Positions 10,063 through 18,100 of a stretch of 64,000 bases of DNA are shown one piece after another. A model generated the notes under the pieces. It was not told the DNA's origin. It worked only from the letters and a program-made list of their open reading frames with translations, and made no database searches. Both the position numbers and the translations under genes were made by a program. Origin of the DNA: UBA12474 sp964549625. GTDB lineage: Bacteria > Babelota > Babeliae > Babelales > Babelaceae. Where the stretch lies: positions 1 to 64,000 of the forward strand of contig CAZJVA010000001.1 of assembly GCA_964549625.1 (NCBI GenBank). Direction: 5' to 3'. The stretch's first letter is position 1; each line of letters starts with the position of its first letter.

Positions 10063-10522
10063 GGGTAGTCTCCACAAGTCGAGCCAAAAGCTCAAGGTTT
10101 ACCGGATAGACGTTTTTGGTGTTCCAACGTTCCCATATGGCTGCCCAGTAGGTGCTGAGCAGGTCAGAAAGCTGTTGAATGCGGTAGATTGGCAGGTCAT
10201 GCTGGGCTTCGCAGATTTTTAGGGTGATTCCTGCATACCGAACCATGCGAATAAGGCTACGCATGGGGATTATTGTTTTGCTTCGTGTCTGATTTATAAT
10301 TCTTTGAAGCGTGTACGCATTGCTACTGTTCGTGGATTCTGCTATTTGGGCGCAAAGCTGTACAAGGTCTTCAATTTCAATAGCTTCTTCATCAATAATA
10401 GCTTCTTCGATTTTTTGGTCAGAATGTAAGTTGGAGTTTTGATATGAAAGGCTTTTGGGTTGAGGTGAGCATGGAATTGCTGCGACTAGGAGGGTGGTGA
10501 AGATGATTAAAAAATAGTTCAT
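10028..10522 (-). CDS. Secreted protein of unknown function
   Basis: 164 aa from the ATG at 10522 (MNYFLIIFTTLLVAAIPCS). The N-terminus is hydrophobic and ends near a Cys, so it could be a signal peptide or a lipoprotein signal. A longer open frame extends upstream to 10843, but it runs antisense through the divergent gene at 10584 and has no signal sequence, so the short version is preferred. The mature part is acidic at first (EEAIIDEEAIEIEDL) and then helical. No domain was recognised. It lies just upstream of gpmI and overlaps it by 35 bases, but the two products have no evident functional link. Confidence 0.7.
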   Translation of the reverse strand: MNYFLIIFTTLLVAAIPCSPQPKSLSYQNSNLHSDQKIEEAIIDEEAIEIEDLVQLCAQIAESTNSSNAYTLQRIINQTRSKTIIPMRSLIRMVRYAGITLKICEAQHDLPIYRIQQLSDLLSTYWAAIWERWNTKNVYPVNLELLARLVETTHATQTDCPPHP

Positions 10523-10583
10523 ATCATAGTCCTTTCTGGTATAGTGCGCACCGACATGCTGCTTATTTTTAAGGGGATTTAAT

Positions 10584-10952
10584 ATGAAAGTTTTTTGTCG
10601 GTACTCCCTGTCTGTTTGTTGTATCATGTTCAGCATGGTTTTTGGAATAGAAACAGACACCTGTTTGCGCGAAGAGGTGACACAGGGCGTTGAAAAGGAA
10701 GAGTTGCCCGTATTAGTGGACGATACTTTTGAGCCGTGTGAGTTGGATGTACGTGCATTTTTTGGTGAAGTGATGGAGGCTGATAGGGTTATTCGTTCAG
10801 CACCTGAACCACAGCCGGTGTGGCGTGAAAAGCTTTTGCCCATGGTTTTGTGGGCGGCGATTTGGTATGAGCGTCTGGAACATGCGTTACGTAAGACAGT
10901 CGTATCGAGTTGTCAGTTTGCTGAGCGATTGCTGGGGTGCAAGGAAAAATAA
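10584..10952 (+). CDS. Small secreted protein of unknown function
   Basis: 122 aa, preceded by AAGGGG about six bases before the ATG. The N-terminus MKVFCRYSLSVCCIMFSMVFG is a plausible signal peptide. The remainder is acidic in its first half, with a tryptophan-containing helix (LLPMVLWAAIWYERLEHAL) and scattered cysteines. It is transcribed divergently from the 10522 gene, and its 3' end is followed after 5 bases by a strong terminator hairpin. A TATAGT -10-like hexamer lies at 10540-10545, with no clear -35. No homolog was recognised. Confidence 0.6.
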   Translation: MKVFCRYSLSVCCIMFSMVFGIETDTCLREEVTQGVEKEELPVLVDDTFEPCELDVRAFFGEVMEADRVIRSAPEPQPVWREKLLPMVLWAAIWYERLEHALRKTVVSSCQFAERLLGCKEK

Positions 10953-10957
10953 ATAAA

Positions 10958-10992
10958 TGGGCGACCGTTGTATAACACAGTCGCCCATTTTT
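10958..10992 (+). terminator. Rho-independent terminator, probably bidirectional
   Basis: The stem is TGGGCGAC (10958-10965) paired with GTCGCCCA (10980-10987), followed by TTTTT. On the minus strand the stem is followed by TTTATTT, so it can also end transcripts arriving from 11134-11937. Confidence 0.8.
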
Positions 10993-11018
10993 ACCTTCTT
11001 TGATAGGTACAAAGAAAT

Positions 11019-11129
11019 TTAAAAAGGTAGCATTGGCAGTATAGCTGGTGCATGGTGTAATAAGCAGTGTGCAGTACATAAAAAGGCTATATAGCGCCAG
11101 ATTTGTTGTTGTATGGTGTTGATCTTCAT
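11019..11129 (-). CDS. Possible 36-residue peptide
   Basis: A short open frame starts 4 bases after the stop of the 11134-11937 gene and ends just before the shared terminator. The peptide (start MKINTIQQQIWRYIAFLC) is hydrophobic and could be a membrane or signal-like peptide. There is no convincing ribosome-binding site, so translation would depend on coupling to the upstream gene. It may equally be untranslated 3' sequence. Confidence 0.25.
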   Translation of the reverse strand: MKINTIQQQIWRYIAFLCTAHCLLHHAPAILPMLPF

Positions 11130-11133
11130 ATAA

Positions 11134-11937
11134 TTACAATACTTTTTTTAGAAGACTAAAACCAAGCCCACCGAGTAAGCATAGCGCTAAGCTGTTTTGA
11201 TTTGCCTTAAGAGCTTCTGCTGTGTGAGTAAATTTAAACGTTTTATTTGTGTTGTTTTGGTCCTGGTCCTCATTCGTCTTATCTTGGTTGCTGCTGTTGT
11301 TCTTTTTGTATGCATCAATATCTTTGCCAATAGCATTGGCATTGAAATATGCGAGGGTTCCAAGACCAAGCAGGATGCTGGTTATTGGTCGCTTAAAGAA
11401 GCTGAGGCCTGCAAGGCCGAGGAGCGCGTGCGGTGTGTATTGGAGCACAGGGTGATAGCCTTTTATTGCTTGCCCCGCGTTGAGAAAGGCAGCCCAAAGG
11501 CCAGAAATTTGTGCGATAAATGAGTTTCCCTTTTCCGTGAACTGTTTAGCCTCATCAATAACATCTTCCGCTTTTTTGGCGGTGCTATAGAATGGGTTTA
11601 GTTTGTCTGGAAGATAGTTTTTAACCCAACTCCAATAAGACGATTGATTGTTGGTTGTTTGATCCTGAGTTTCTGGTTGATCTTCATCGGTTTTCTGATC
11701 TTGATTTTCTTGTTTGTTTTCTTCTGTTATCTCATCTGAGTTATCATTATCAATTTCTTCAATGATAATACTTTCTGTATCTGAGTTTTCTTCTTTTTTT
11801 TCATTTTCTGTTGTTTGTTCGGAGCCCAAAAAATAATTTTTAGCGCTTTCAAAGAATCCCATCGGTTTAGTTTCAGCGCTACTTAGTGCCAGGATGCTTA
11901 CTAAGAGCAGGATTTTGTAGTGTTTTGGGGTTTTCAT
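11134..11937 (-). CDS. Secreted or membrane protein with acidic low-complexity linker
   Basis: 267 aa, with GGGAG upstream of the ATG. Residues 1-24 are a signal peptide (MKTPKHYKILLLVSILALSS). Residues about 35-95 are a Glu/Asp/Gln/Asn-rich linker (ENKQENQDQKTDEDQPETQ). A short aromatic segment follows (YWSWVKNYLPDKLNPFY). The C-terminal half has two hydrophobic stretches (GLAGLSFF...ITSILLGLGTLAYF and the final LALCLLGGLGFSLL) that could span the membrane. The region between them is again Asn/Asp/Gln-rich. It could be an inner-membrane-tethered periplasmic protein. No family was recognised. The start is followed upstream by the first repeat cluster. Confidence 0.7.
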   Translation of the reverse strand: MKTPKHYKILLLVSILALSSAETKPMGFFESAKNYFLGSEQTTENEKKEENSDTESIIIEEIDNDNSDEITEENKQENQDQKTDEDQPETQDQTTNNQSSYWSWVKNYLPDKLNPFYSTAKKAEDVIDEAKQFTEKGNSFIAQISGLWAAFLNAGQAIKGYHPVLQYTPHALLGLAGLSFFKRPITSILLGLGTLAYFNANAIGKDIDAYKKNNSSNQDKTNEDQDQNNTNKTFKFTHTAEALKANQNSLALCLLGGLGFSLLKKVL

Positions 11938-12049
11938 AGTTTCGTCTCCCTTATTATTTTGTAGTTATTTCGTATTAATTAAATAAAAGTTTATGAGATT
12001 AGTATGGGGTGTTTTGAAATAATGTCAATAAGAAATTTTAGTCAAGGGT

Positions 12050-12798
12050 CCGAGAAGGGCTGACGAAGTACTACGTTGTACTGGATTGCCGCGCTTCACG
12101 CTGTTTCGCTCGCAATGACGGGGGTATCACCAGATTCGTCGTCACGAGGAGGGGCCGCAGGGCCCGACGTGGTGATCCAGGGCGAAGGATGGCATCGAGG
12201 GGGCTAAAGGTTTTTTGTTAGAGACTGGCGAAGTGGTGCGCTGTACTGGATTGCCGCGCTTCACGCTGTTTCACTCGCAATGACGGAGGGGTGAGATGGT
12301 TGGCTTCGTGGGTTCGAGAAGGGCTGCTGAAGTGATTCGTTGTGCTGGATTGCTACGCAACGATGTTGTCGCGCTGTGCTCGCAATGACGGGGAAATCAC
12401 CAGACTCGTCGTCACGAGGAGGGCCCGGTGGGGGCCGACGTGGTGATCCAGGGCGAAGGATGGCATCGAAGGTGATGCAGGGTTGTTAGTGGTTTTTTGA
12501 TTAGCACCGTGGGTTCGAGAAGGGCTGTTGAAGTGATTCGGTGTGCTGGATTGCTACGCAACTTAGTTGTCGCGCTGCGCTCGCAATGACGGGGGAGCGG
12601 GTATTGGGTGTGTTGGGCTGCGAAGTGTTGCGTTGTACTGGATTGTTACGCAGCTACGTTGTCGCACTGCGCGTTGCTCTGTTCGCAATGACGGGTGTTC
12701 GGGTGGTAGGTTCTTTGTGTTTTTGGGGTAGGCGTTGTTAATCACCAGACCCGTCATCACGAGGAGGGCCAGGTGGGGCCGACGTGGTGATCCAGGGC
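12050..12798. repeat. Repeat cluster 1: three A and five B palindromic elements
   Basis: This ~900-base gene-free stretch holds two related short elements. A cores (CGTCATCACGAGG ... GTGGTGATCCAG) lie at 12137-12180, 12407-12451 and 12752-12795. B cores (CTGGATTGC ... GCAATGACG) lie at 12081-12120, 12246-12285, 12345-12390, 12546-12591 and 12638-12693. B is the reverse orientation of a sequence sharing A's outer ends. Spacers are also partly conserved (GGTTCGAGAAGGGCTG, GGCATCGA). Open frames that can be drawn here are by-products of the repeats. Bases 11938-12049 are AT-rich and contain nothing recognisable. Confidence 0.9.
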
Positions 12799-12835
12799 AA
12801 AATGTTAATTTTCTGGTATCTTTTTATGGAGTAGG

Positions 12836-13606
12836 ATGCATAGTTTTGGGGTGGATGGTTTTATGGTTGAACAGGGCCATTGTTTTGCGCTTTATGCAAG
12901 CTATAAGTTGTCGGGTGACGTTGGGAACGTCATATCAATAGATGAAGATGCTTTGGTGCATCGCATTATCAATGTGTTGCGGCTCAAGGTTGGAGAGGCG
13001 CTTGTGCTTTTTGATGCACATGTTGCGTTGCGCGGGCGCATTGCTTTGTTGGGCAAAAAGCGAATTGATTTTATTGTTGAACAGAGGCGAGTACATAAAC
13101 CATTACATCCTGAGATTCATTGGTTTTTGCCGATCCTGGAAAGAGATTCTTTTGAAGCGGCTCTGTCTCATGCAACGGTTATGGGGGTTACATCTATAAC
13201 ACCTGTTATTACCACTCAATCTGCGCGTCAGGTTCGGCTTTCGTTGGAGCGACAAGTTAAGATCATGGCTGCGGCTGCAGAGCAGTCCAAGCAGTATGTT
13301 TTCCCCACAATGCATCCAACAGTTTCTTTTGATCAGGCATTTGCGCAGCGTAACCGACAAGTTCCTTTGGTTTTGTTTGATGATGATGGCGAACCGGCGT
13401 TGCCTATTCTGTCACATCTGGCGGAGTTAAAACCATCTTCTCTGGCAGTTTTGAGTGGACCAGAGGGTGGATTAACGGTCGATGAAATTACTATTGCACG
13501 AGAACAAGGGGCCCTTGTTTGCGCTTTGACGCCTACGATTTTACGGGCATGGGTTGCCGTTAGCCTTGGCGCGGGATTGATTCGTTCGTGTGTTGTAAAG
13601 CACTAG
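12836..13606 (+). CDS. rsmE: 16S rRNA (uracil-1498-N3)-methyltransferase RsmE
   Basis: A SPOUT-family methyltransferase that methylates U1498 of 16S rRNA using S-adenosylmethionine. 256 aa, close to the family's ~245. The start at 12836 has GGAG five bases upstream; a second in-frame ATG at 12863 is possible. Family motifs are the N-terminal PUA-like domain (ALVHRIINVLRLKVGEALVLFD), AAEQSKQY, SGPEGGLTVDE near residue 210 and TILRAW near 237. The last motif departs from the usual ILRxETA of the knot, with AWVA in place of ETA, so cofactor binding may be somewhat altered. The gene converges on tsaB and the two 3' ends overlap by 4 bases. Confidence 0.85.
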   Translation: MHSFGVDGFMVEQGHCFALYASYKLSGDVGNVISIDEDALVHRIINVLRLKVGEALVLFDAHVALRGRIALLGKKRIDFIVEQRRVHKPLHPEIHWFLPILERDSFEAALSHATVMGVTSITPVITTQSARQVRLSLERQVKIMAAAAEQSKQYVFPTMHPTVSFDQAFAQRNRQVPLVLFDDDGEPALPILSHLAELKPSSLAVLSGPEGGLTVDEITIAREQGALVCALTPTILRAWVAVSLGAGLIRSCVVKH

Positions 13607-14301
13607 CTTGTGTGCGTAGGTGGGTTTTTGATATAGGTTGGTTGCGCGTTGTATACAAAAGCGCCCTGCTTTTTTTGTTCATAAAATTTTTCTAATCCAC
13701 AACGTGCGATGGCTTGAAGACTTGGGCTTGGTGTAAGGTCAAGAATGTTTTCTGGATGATTGCGTGCAAATGATGAGCCGAGATGCTCAAGAAGCAAGGG
13801 AATGCCGTTTCCAACAAAGTAGCAGGGTGCTGTCGATGGTACGAGTTTTAGCAGTTCTTGGGCGTTTTTACTTGTTGTGCATGTTTCGATCAAAATATTT
13901 GATTCTGGATCACGTATTTGAAGATACAATTCTTCGCCAAAAGCCTTAAATGCCTGAAAAAGGTAGCGCGTTTTGACTACGGTGTTTAGTTGTGTGGCGA
14001 GGGCTTGAAACCCGGTGATGTCGACAAGGGGTATCTGGCGGGCGAACGCAAATCCATTGGCAAATGATAGGGCCACCCGCAGAGCGGTGAATGAGCCGGG
14101 GCCCGAATAAACGGTGCAAAAATTAATGTCAGAAAGAGCGACGTTGTGTTTTTGAAAAAGCTCTTCAAGTTGTGGTAAAAAGCTGACACAAGATTGGTTG
14201 CCGACAACTTCATCCTGTGCGATCATGGTTTGATCTTCAAATAAGCCAAATTGGAAGGTGCTATACGCATGGTATAGGACCAATGATCGAAAAATCTGCA
14301 T
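13603..14301 (-). CDS. tsaB: tRNA threonylcarbamoyladenosine biosynthesis protein TsaB
   Basis: A non-catalytic partner of TsaD in formation of the t6A modification at position 37 of ANN-decoding tRNAs. 232 aa, the usual length. The hallmark YSGPGSFTALRVALSFANGF (residues ~66-85) matches the GPGSFTGLR motif of the ASKHA-fold family, and FLPQLEELF resembles the preceding LLP helix. The N-terminal strand is divergent from the usual LAIDTS (MQIFRSLVLYHAYSTFQFGL), so the nucleotide-binding loop is not conserved, as is common in TsaB. It lies 5 bases after the zinc-ribbon gene, so the two are probably one transcript. No strong Shine-Dalgarno precedes the start. Confidence 0.85.
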   Translation of the reverse strand: MQIFRSLVLYHAYSTFQFGLFEDQTMIAQDEVVGNQSCVSFLPQLEELFQKHNVALSDINFCTVYSGPGSFTALRVALSFANGFAFARQIPLVDITGFQALATQLNTVVKTRYLFQAFKAFGEELYLQIRDPESNILIETCTTSKNAQELLKLVPSTAPCYFVGNGIPLLLEHLGSSFARNHPENILDLTPSPSLQAIARCGLEKFYEQKKQGAFVYNAQPTYIKNPPTHTS

Positions 14302-14306
14302 AATGG

Positions 14307-14486
14307 CTATCTTTTCTGTTTGATTTTCTGCTGCTGTTCAAAGAGACTAAAGACGTCGTGTTCTAGCGTCTTTTCTCGTCGTGCTATTATATTACCACAA
14401 TTGAGGCATTTCCAAGCCTCAAAGTTCATAAAATGATCAAAAAACGCTTGGCAGACCATCAAGCCTTGACAGCGTGGACACTTCAT
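14307..14486 (-). CDS. Small zinc-ribbon protein
   Basis: 59 aa, preceded by a very strong purine-rich site (GGAGGGGAGGAAAGT) that fixes the ATG at 14486; the longer frame to 14687 has no support. Two CxxC knuckles, CPRC (residues 3-6) and CLNC (residues 29-32), make a one-zinc ribbon of the kind seen in small nucleic-acid-binding or adaptor proteins. The C-terminus is charged (KIKQKR). It sits 5 bases upstream of tsaB. The partner is unknown. Confidence 0.75.
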   Translation of the reverse strand: MKCPRCQGLMVCQAFFDHFMNFEAWKCLNCGNIIARREKTLEHDVFSLFEQQQKIKQKR

Positions 14487-14657
14487 ACTTTCCTCCCCTC
14501 CATTTCTCCAAACCATTGGAGATGTTTTCTTTATGGAGCGTAGCGAGCGCCTATAATTATTGTCAATGATTACGAATTTGTATACAAAAATCCAAAAGGT
14601 TGTATTTGGTTGGGATGGGTGTATTGATTTTCTGGGTTGTTTTTTATGAGGTGTTGT

Positions 14658-14882
14658 ATGGCAACGGCAGTAAAATTGTCGGAGCATATTGTTTCTGCTG
14701 CAAAGCCTGTTTCAAGGGCTTTAAACCGGTCAGATGCAGGGCAAATTGAGCATTGGGCAAAAATAGGCAAGATTGCGGAAGAAAATCCTGATTTGACCTA
14801 TGATCTTATTAAGAAAATTCTTAATCAATCTCTTCTAAGGCTTTTTTTGCTTGATGATTTTGCAGAAAAGAGTCGAGGATAA
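14658..14882 (+). CDS. ParD-like antitoxin family protein
   Basis: 74 aa, with GAGG upstream of the ATG at 14658. The sequence VKLSEHIVSAAKPVSRALNR followed by SDAGQIEHWAKIGKIAEENP is typical of the ParD_like family (ribbon-helix-helix-type antitoxins with an SxxGQIEHWxxxG core). No toxin gene is adjacent: upstream is the divergent zinc-ribbon gene and downstream is ruvX on the opposite strand. The 3' end overlaps the 3' end of ruvX by 62 bases. It may act alone as a DNA-binding regulator, or pair with a toxin elsewhere. Confidence 0.75.
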   Translation: MATAVKLSEHIVSAAKPVSRALNRSDAGQIEHWAKIGKIAEENPDLTYDLIKKILNQSLLRLFLLDDFAEKSRG

Positions 14883-15270
14883 ATGCTGCCGCAATTGCGT
14901 GGCTTTCTTCTTTTTGTTTTTTTTGTTGGTTCTTTTTTTTGTTTGATTGAACTTGCTCTGCGCGTTTGCTGCTTAATCGTTCGTCCCAGAGTTGCCAATT
15001 AACCTGAGAAAAGCGCTCTTGAAGCTCTGAAAAATGTTGTTTTATTTTTGTTGTTTGGCTGCTTTCTGTACCGCTAAACGTAATAGGGCATCCGACAATA
15101 ATAGCGGCTATGCGTTCTTTGGTTAAAAGTTGTGTAAGTGTCGCTTCTAATTCGGCTCGTGTTGTTGTTGTCAGCGGTCGTGCTATCATCCAGAGTGGAT
15201 CTGAGATGGCAATGCCGATCCAGACGTCGCCGAGGTCAAGTGCAAGGGCTTTTCCTGATAATAAAGTCAT
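14821..15270 (-). CDS. ruvX: RuvX/YqgF-family Holliday junction resolvase-like nuclease
   Basis: 149 aa, an RNase H-fold protein implicated in 16S rRNA 5' maturation and proposed as a resolvase. Motifs are ALDLGDVWIGIAISDP (residues ~9-24, first catalytic Asp), IIVGCPITFSG and WDERLSSKRAEQ. The C-terminal part is lysine/glutamine-rich (KKKNQQKKQKEESHAIAAAF), and the final Asp of the usual DxxAA is replaced by HAIAAA. The family motif after the first Asp is normally GxKRIG; here it is GDVWIG. The 3' end overlaps the antitoxin-like gene on the other strand. Confidence 0.85.
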   Translation of the reverse strand: MTLLSGKALALDLGDVWIGIAISDPLWMIARPLTTTTRAELEATLTQLLTKERIAAIIVGCPITFSGTESSQTTKIKQHFSELQERFSQVNWQLWDERLSSKRAEQVQSNKKKNQQKKQKEESHAIAAAFILDSFLQNHQAKKALEEID

Positions 15271-15367
15271 AGTGTGTCTAACTTTCCAATAATCCTAATA
15301 CTGAGTATATTTAAGAGTAGCACAAAAGCGCTTTTATGCGTAATAACCCTTTTACAAGGAGGAAACG

Positions 15368-16696
15368 GTGAGTTTCTCAGAATTTAACGCACACTATGTG
15401 TGGGGATGGCCGTTTATTATTTTGCTTTTTATTCTTGGGTTGACGATAACCGCAGTATTTGGCGGAATCCAATTTAAATACTTCTTCACGTCGTGGAAAT
15501 ATGTTCTCTTTCCACCTAAAACCACGTGCGATACCCTTTGTCCCGAAAAACAGACGATCTCGCCGTTGCAGGCATTTTTGGGCATGATCAGTGCTAGTCT
15601 TGGCAATGGTAGTTTGGCTGGTATGGCGGTTGCTATGCATAGCGGTGGTCCTGGTGCAGGATTTTGGTTGCTTGTCTTTGGACTTCTTGCTATGCCTATG
15701 CGTTTTTTGGAAGTGCTTGCAGCGTCAGTTTTTACTGTTGAAACGGAGCATGGACGCCGAGGTGGCCCTATGGTCTATCTGGCGCGTGTTCTTGGCGGTA
15801 GTTGGTTGCCGTATGCATATGCAGGCGCATGCTTTCTATATTGCCTTTTTGCAGCGGGTTCCATGCAGGGTAACTCAATGGCGACCGGCTTAACTGCGGC
15901 GACGGGGATAAATGAAATCTCGGTTGCGCTTATGCTTTTACTCTTTTTGGCGTACGCATTTTTTGGTGGCGCACAGCGTATTATTAAATTGTCCGAAATG
16001 CTTGCACCGCTCAAAGTTGGCCTGTTTATGCTTGCTACTGGTGCGGTTTTGGTGACTTTTGCCCCTAATTTTTTGCCAGCAATTAAACTTATTGTGACGT
16101 CAGCGTTTTCAACGACGGCAATAGCTGGAGGCTTTGCTGGGCATGTTATGCAAAAGGCTATTAGTCTTGGTGCTTCACGAATCTTTTTGGCGACTGAAGC
16201 TGGTGGTGGTACGGCAGCAATTATGTTTGGTGCTACTGGCGGTTCTAATCCACGTGAAAACAGTATCATGTCGATGGCGTTGGTATTTACGACACAGCTG
16301 GTCTGCTTCTGTATGTTTTTGATGTTTACTATGTCGGGAACTTGGAATAATGGTTTGACTTCAACACCGCTTGTGATGAGTACCTATGCAACGGTATTTG
16401 GCCGACTTGGCTCAGCGGTTGCGCTCCTTCTCTCGATTATGTTCGGGCTCGGTGTACTGGTTGGTTATGCGTTTATTGGCCGTGAATGTTGGCTCTTTTT
16501 GACGCGGGGCAAGATTGGTGAATGGGGCTTTATGCTTTTGTATAGCGCTATGGCAGCTTTTGGTGCTCTAGGTGATACAAGCTTTGTCTTTGCGTTTGTT
16601 GATCTCTCTCAGGCGGCAATTATCTTTATAAACCTTTATGGATTAATTTACCTTATACCTTCATTGAAGCGGGTTTGGAATGAGCTTAATGCCTGA
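15368..16696 (+). CDS. Sodium:alanine/glycine symporter (AGCS family)
   Basis: 442 aa with about ten membrane helices; an inner-membrane Na+- or H+-coupled amino-acid importer. The start is a GTG, fixed by AAGGAGG five bases upstream. The family signature is recognisable as SLGNGSLAGMAVAMHSGGPG with AGFW near residues 78-100, corresponding to the GxGNIxGVAxAIxxGGPGAxFW motif. A helix-8 region follows (LATEAGGGTAAIMFGATGG). Substrate cannot be fixed from sequence; D-/L-alanine or glycine are usual. The 3' end overlaps murE by 17 bases, so alanine import and peptidoglycan precursor synthesis may be co-expressed. Confidence 0.88.
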   Translation: MSFSEFNAHYVWGWPFIILLFILGLTITAVFGGIQFKYFFTSWKYVLFPPKTTCDTLCPEKQTISPLQAFLGMISASLGNGSLAGMAVAMHSGGPGAGFWLLVFGLLAMPMRFLEVLAASVFTVETEHGRRGGPMVYLARVLGGSWLPYAYAGACFLYCLFAAGSMQGNSMATGLTAATGINEISVALMLLLFLAYAFFGGAQRIIKLSEMLAPLKVGLFMLATGAVLVTFAPNFLPAIKLIVTSAFSTTAIAGGFAGHVMQKAISLGASRIFLATEAGGGTAAIMFGATGGSNPRENSIMSMALVFTTQLVCFCMFLMFTMSGTWNNGLTSTPLVMSTYATVFGRLGSAVALLLSIMFGLGVLVGYAFIGRECWLFLTRGKIGEWGFMLLYSAMAAFGALGDTSFVFAFVDLSQAAIIFINLYGLIYLIPSLKRVWNELNA

Positions 16697-18047
16697 AGAT
16701 TTGCCTTGGTTTGATCGGCTACAGGTATCATGCCATGCTGATCGAGTTGTGCCCGGAGGCTCTTTTGTGGCTATCCGCGGGGCGCAGCATAATGGCGTAG
16801 ATTTTATTCCACGCGCGCTTGAAAAAGGCGTTAAAACTGTTGTTGTTCAGTCTGGTGAGGTACTACCTCGCCAGACTAGTTGTCTAATAGCCCAATATGG
16901 CGCCAGACTTCAGTTGGTTGATGATGTTCGGGCCGCCTTAGGTGAGCTAGCTTCTGCAGCGTATGACTTTCCTGTTAAAAAGCTGAAAATTGTTGCGGTG
17001 ACTGGGACTAAGGGCAAGTCGACAACAGTCTTTTTACTTGAATATATTTTGCGTTCTTTGGGGGTTAAAACAGCGCTTGTAAGTACGGTTTATAATAGTA
17101 TTAATGGTGTTGCATTACCGCCTACGGGCATGACGACACCGCTGCCTGATTATTTGCATGCCTTTTTTGCTCAGTGTGTGGAGCAGGGTGTTGAATGGGT
17201 AGTTTGTGAAGCGGCTGCACAGGCGTTTTCAATGCAGCGTTTTGCGGGTGTTAATTTTGATGCAGCAATTTTTACCAATTTTAGCCGCGAACATGGAGAA
17301 TTTTATGCTTCGCTCGATGATTATTTTGCGGCGAAAGAAAAAATCATTGCGCATCTTGGAGTTGGGGCGCCGTTGTTTTTGAATCAAGATGATACCGCGG
17401 TCATGCGGCTTGCAGCAAAATATGAGAATTGCACGCTTTTCTCGCGTGATAGTCGCTTTTTTGCGCCAAATCTCATTGGCGTTTTTAATGAATATAATAT
17501 AACAGCTGCTGCGCGTTGTGCAGAGCAGCTGTTTGGCTTTTCTTGTGAAGAGATTAATAGAGCGCTGGGTAGTTTTGCTGGTGTGCCGGGACGGCTTAAT
17601 AGATATGTTTTGAAAAATGGCGCACAAGTTGTTATAGATTATGCGCACAATCCGTCTTCGTATGAAGCCGTATTGGGAGCGTTGCGTCCATTGACACAAG
17701 ACTTAATTGTGGTTTTTGGGTGCGGGGGAGATCGGGATACGAGCAAGCGTCCTGTTATGGGTCAAATAGCAGCAAAATTTGCAGATACGCTTGTTGTTAC
17801 CAGTGATAATCCGCGCAGTGAAGATCCTGCGATAATCGCGCAAGATGTTCTACGAGGCATCCCTGAGGGTGTTGACGTGGTATGTTTGCTCGATCGTCGT
17901 CTGGCTATTGAGCATGCTATTGCGGTACGCGCTCAATCAGGTTCTATGGTAGTGCTTTTGGGTAAGGGGCCAGAAGAGTACCAGTTAATCCATGGTGTTA
18001 AACATTATTTTAGTGAGAAGGAAATCGTGCAGGGGTTCTGCGCGTAG
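16680..18047 (+). CDS. murE: UDP-N-acetylmuramoyl-L-alanyl-D-glutamate--diaminopimelate ligase
   Basis: The Mur ligase that adds the third residue to the peptidoglycan stem peptide in the cytoplasm. 455 aa, slightly short for the family (~490). The N-terminal domain has FVAIRGAQHNGVDFI. The ATP loop is VTGTKGKSTT (residues 108-117), followed by NFSREHGEFYASLDDYFAAK and a C-terminal DNPRSEDP. The DNPR tetrapeptide is the known determinant for meso-diaminopimelate rather than lysine. ATGs at 16680 and 16689 are both possible starts. The Shine-Dalgarno is weak and the gene overlaps the symporter, so coupling is likely. Confidence 0.93.
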   Translation: MSLMPEDLPWFDRLQVSCHADRVVPGGSFVAIRGAQHNGVDFIPRALEKGVKTVVVQSGEVLPRQTSCLIAQYGARLQLVDDVRAALGELASAAYDFPVKKLKIVAVTGTKGKSTTVFLLEYILRSLGVKTALVSTVYNSINGVALPPTGMTTPLPDYLHAFFAQCVEQGVEWVVCEAAAQAFSMQRFAGVNFDAAIFTNFSREHGEFYASLDDYFAAKEKIIAHLGVGAPLFLNQDDTAVMRLAAKYENCTLFSRDSRFFAPNLIGVFNEYNITAAARCAEQLFGFSCEEINRALGSFAGVPGRLNRYVLKNGAQVVIDYAHNPSSYEAVLGALRPLTQDLIVVFGCGGDRDTSKRPVMGQIAAKFADTLVVTSDNPRSEDPAIIAQDVLRGIPEGVDVVCLLDRRLAIEHAIAVRAQSGSMVVLLGKGPEEYQLIHGVKHYFSEKEIVQGFCA

Positions 18048-18064
18048 TTTTGGCCGTATTTTTT

Positions 18065-18070
18065 TATAAT
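18065..18070 (+). promoter_or_regulatory. Possible -10 box upstream of the ankyrin-like operon
   Basis: TATAAT lies 30 bases before the 18101 start, in an AT-rich stretch after murE. A second -10-like TATAGT is at 18075-18080. No good -35 hexamer was found at the expected distance. Confidence 0.3.
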
Positions 18071-18100
18071 CCGTTATAGTTTTTGGTCCGGAGTTTTACT

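Noticed and set aside
10523..10843. N-terminal extension of the 10028 gene
   Set aside because: It lies antisense to the 10584 gene and would hide the signal peptide.
12541..12941. Short open frames in the repeat clusters as genes
   Set aside because: They consist of repeat sequence read in arbitrary frames and recur in several clusters.
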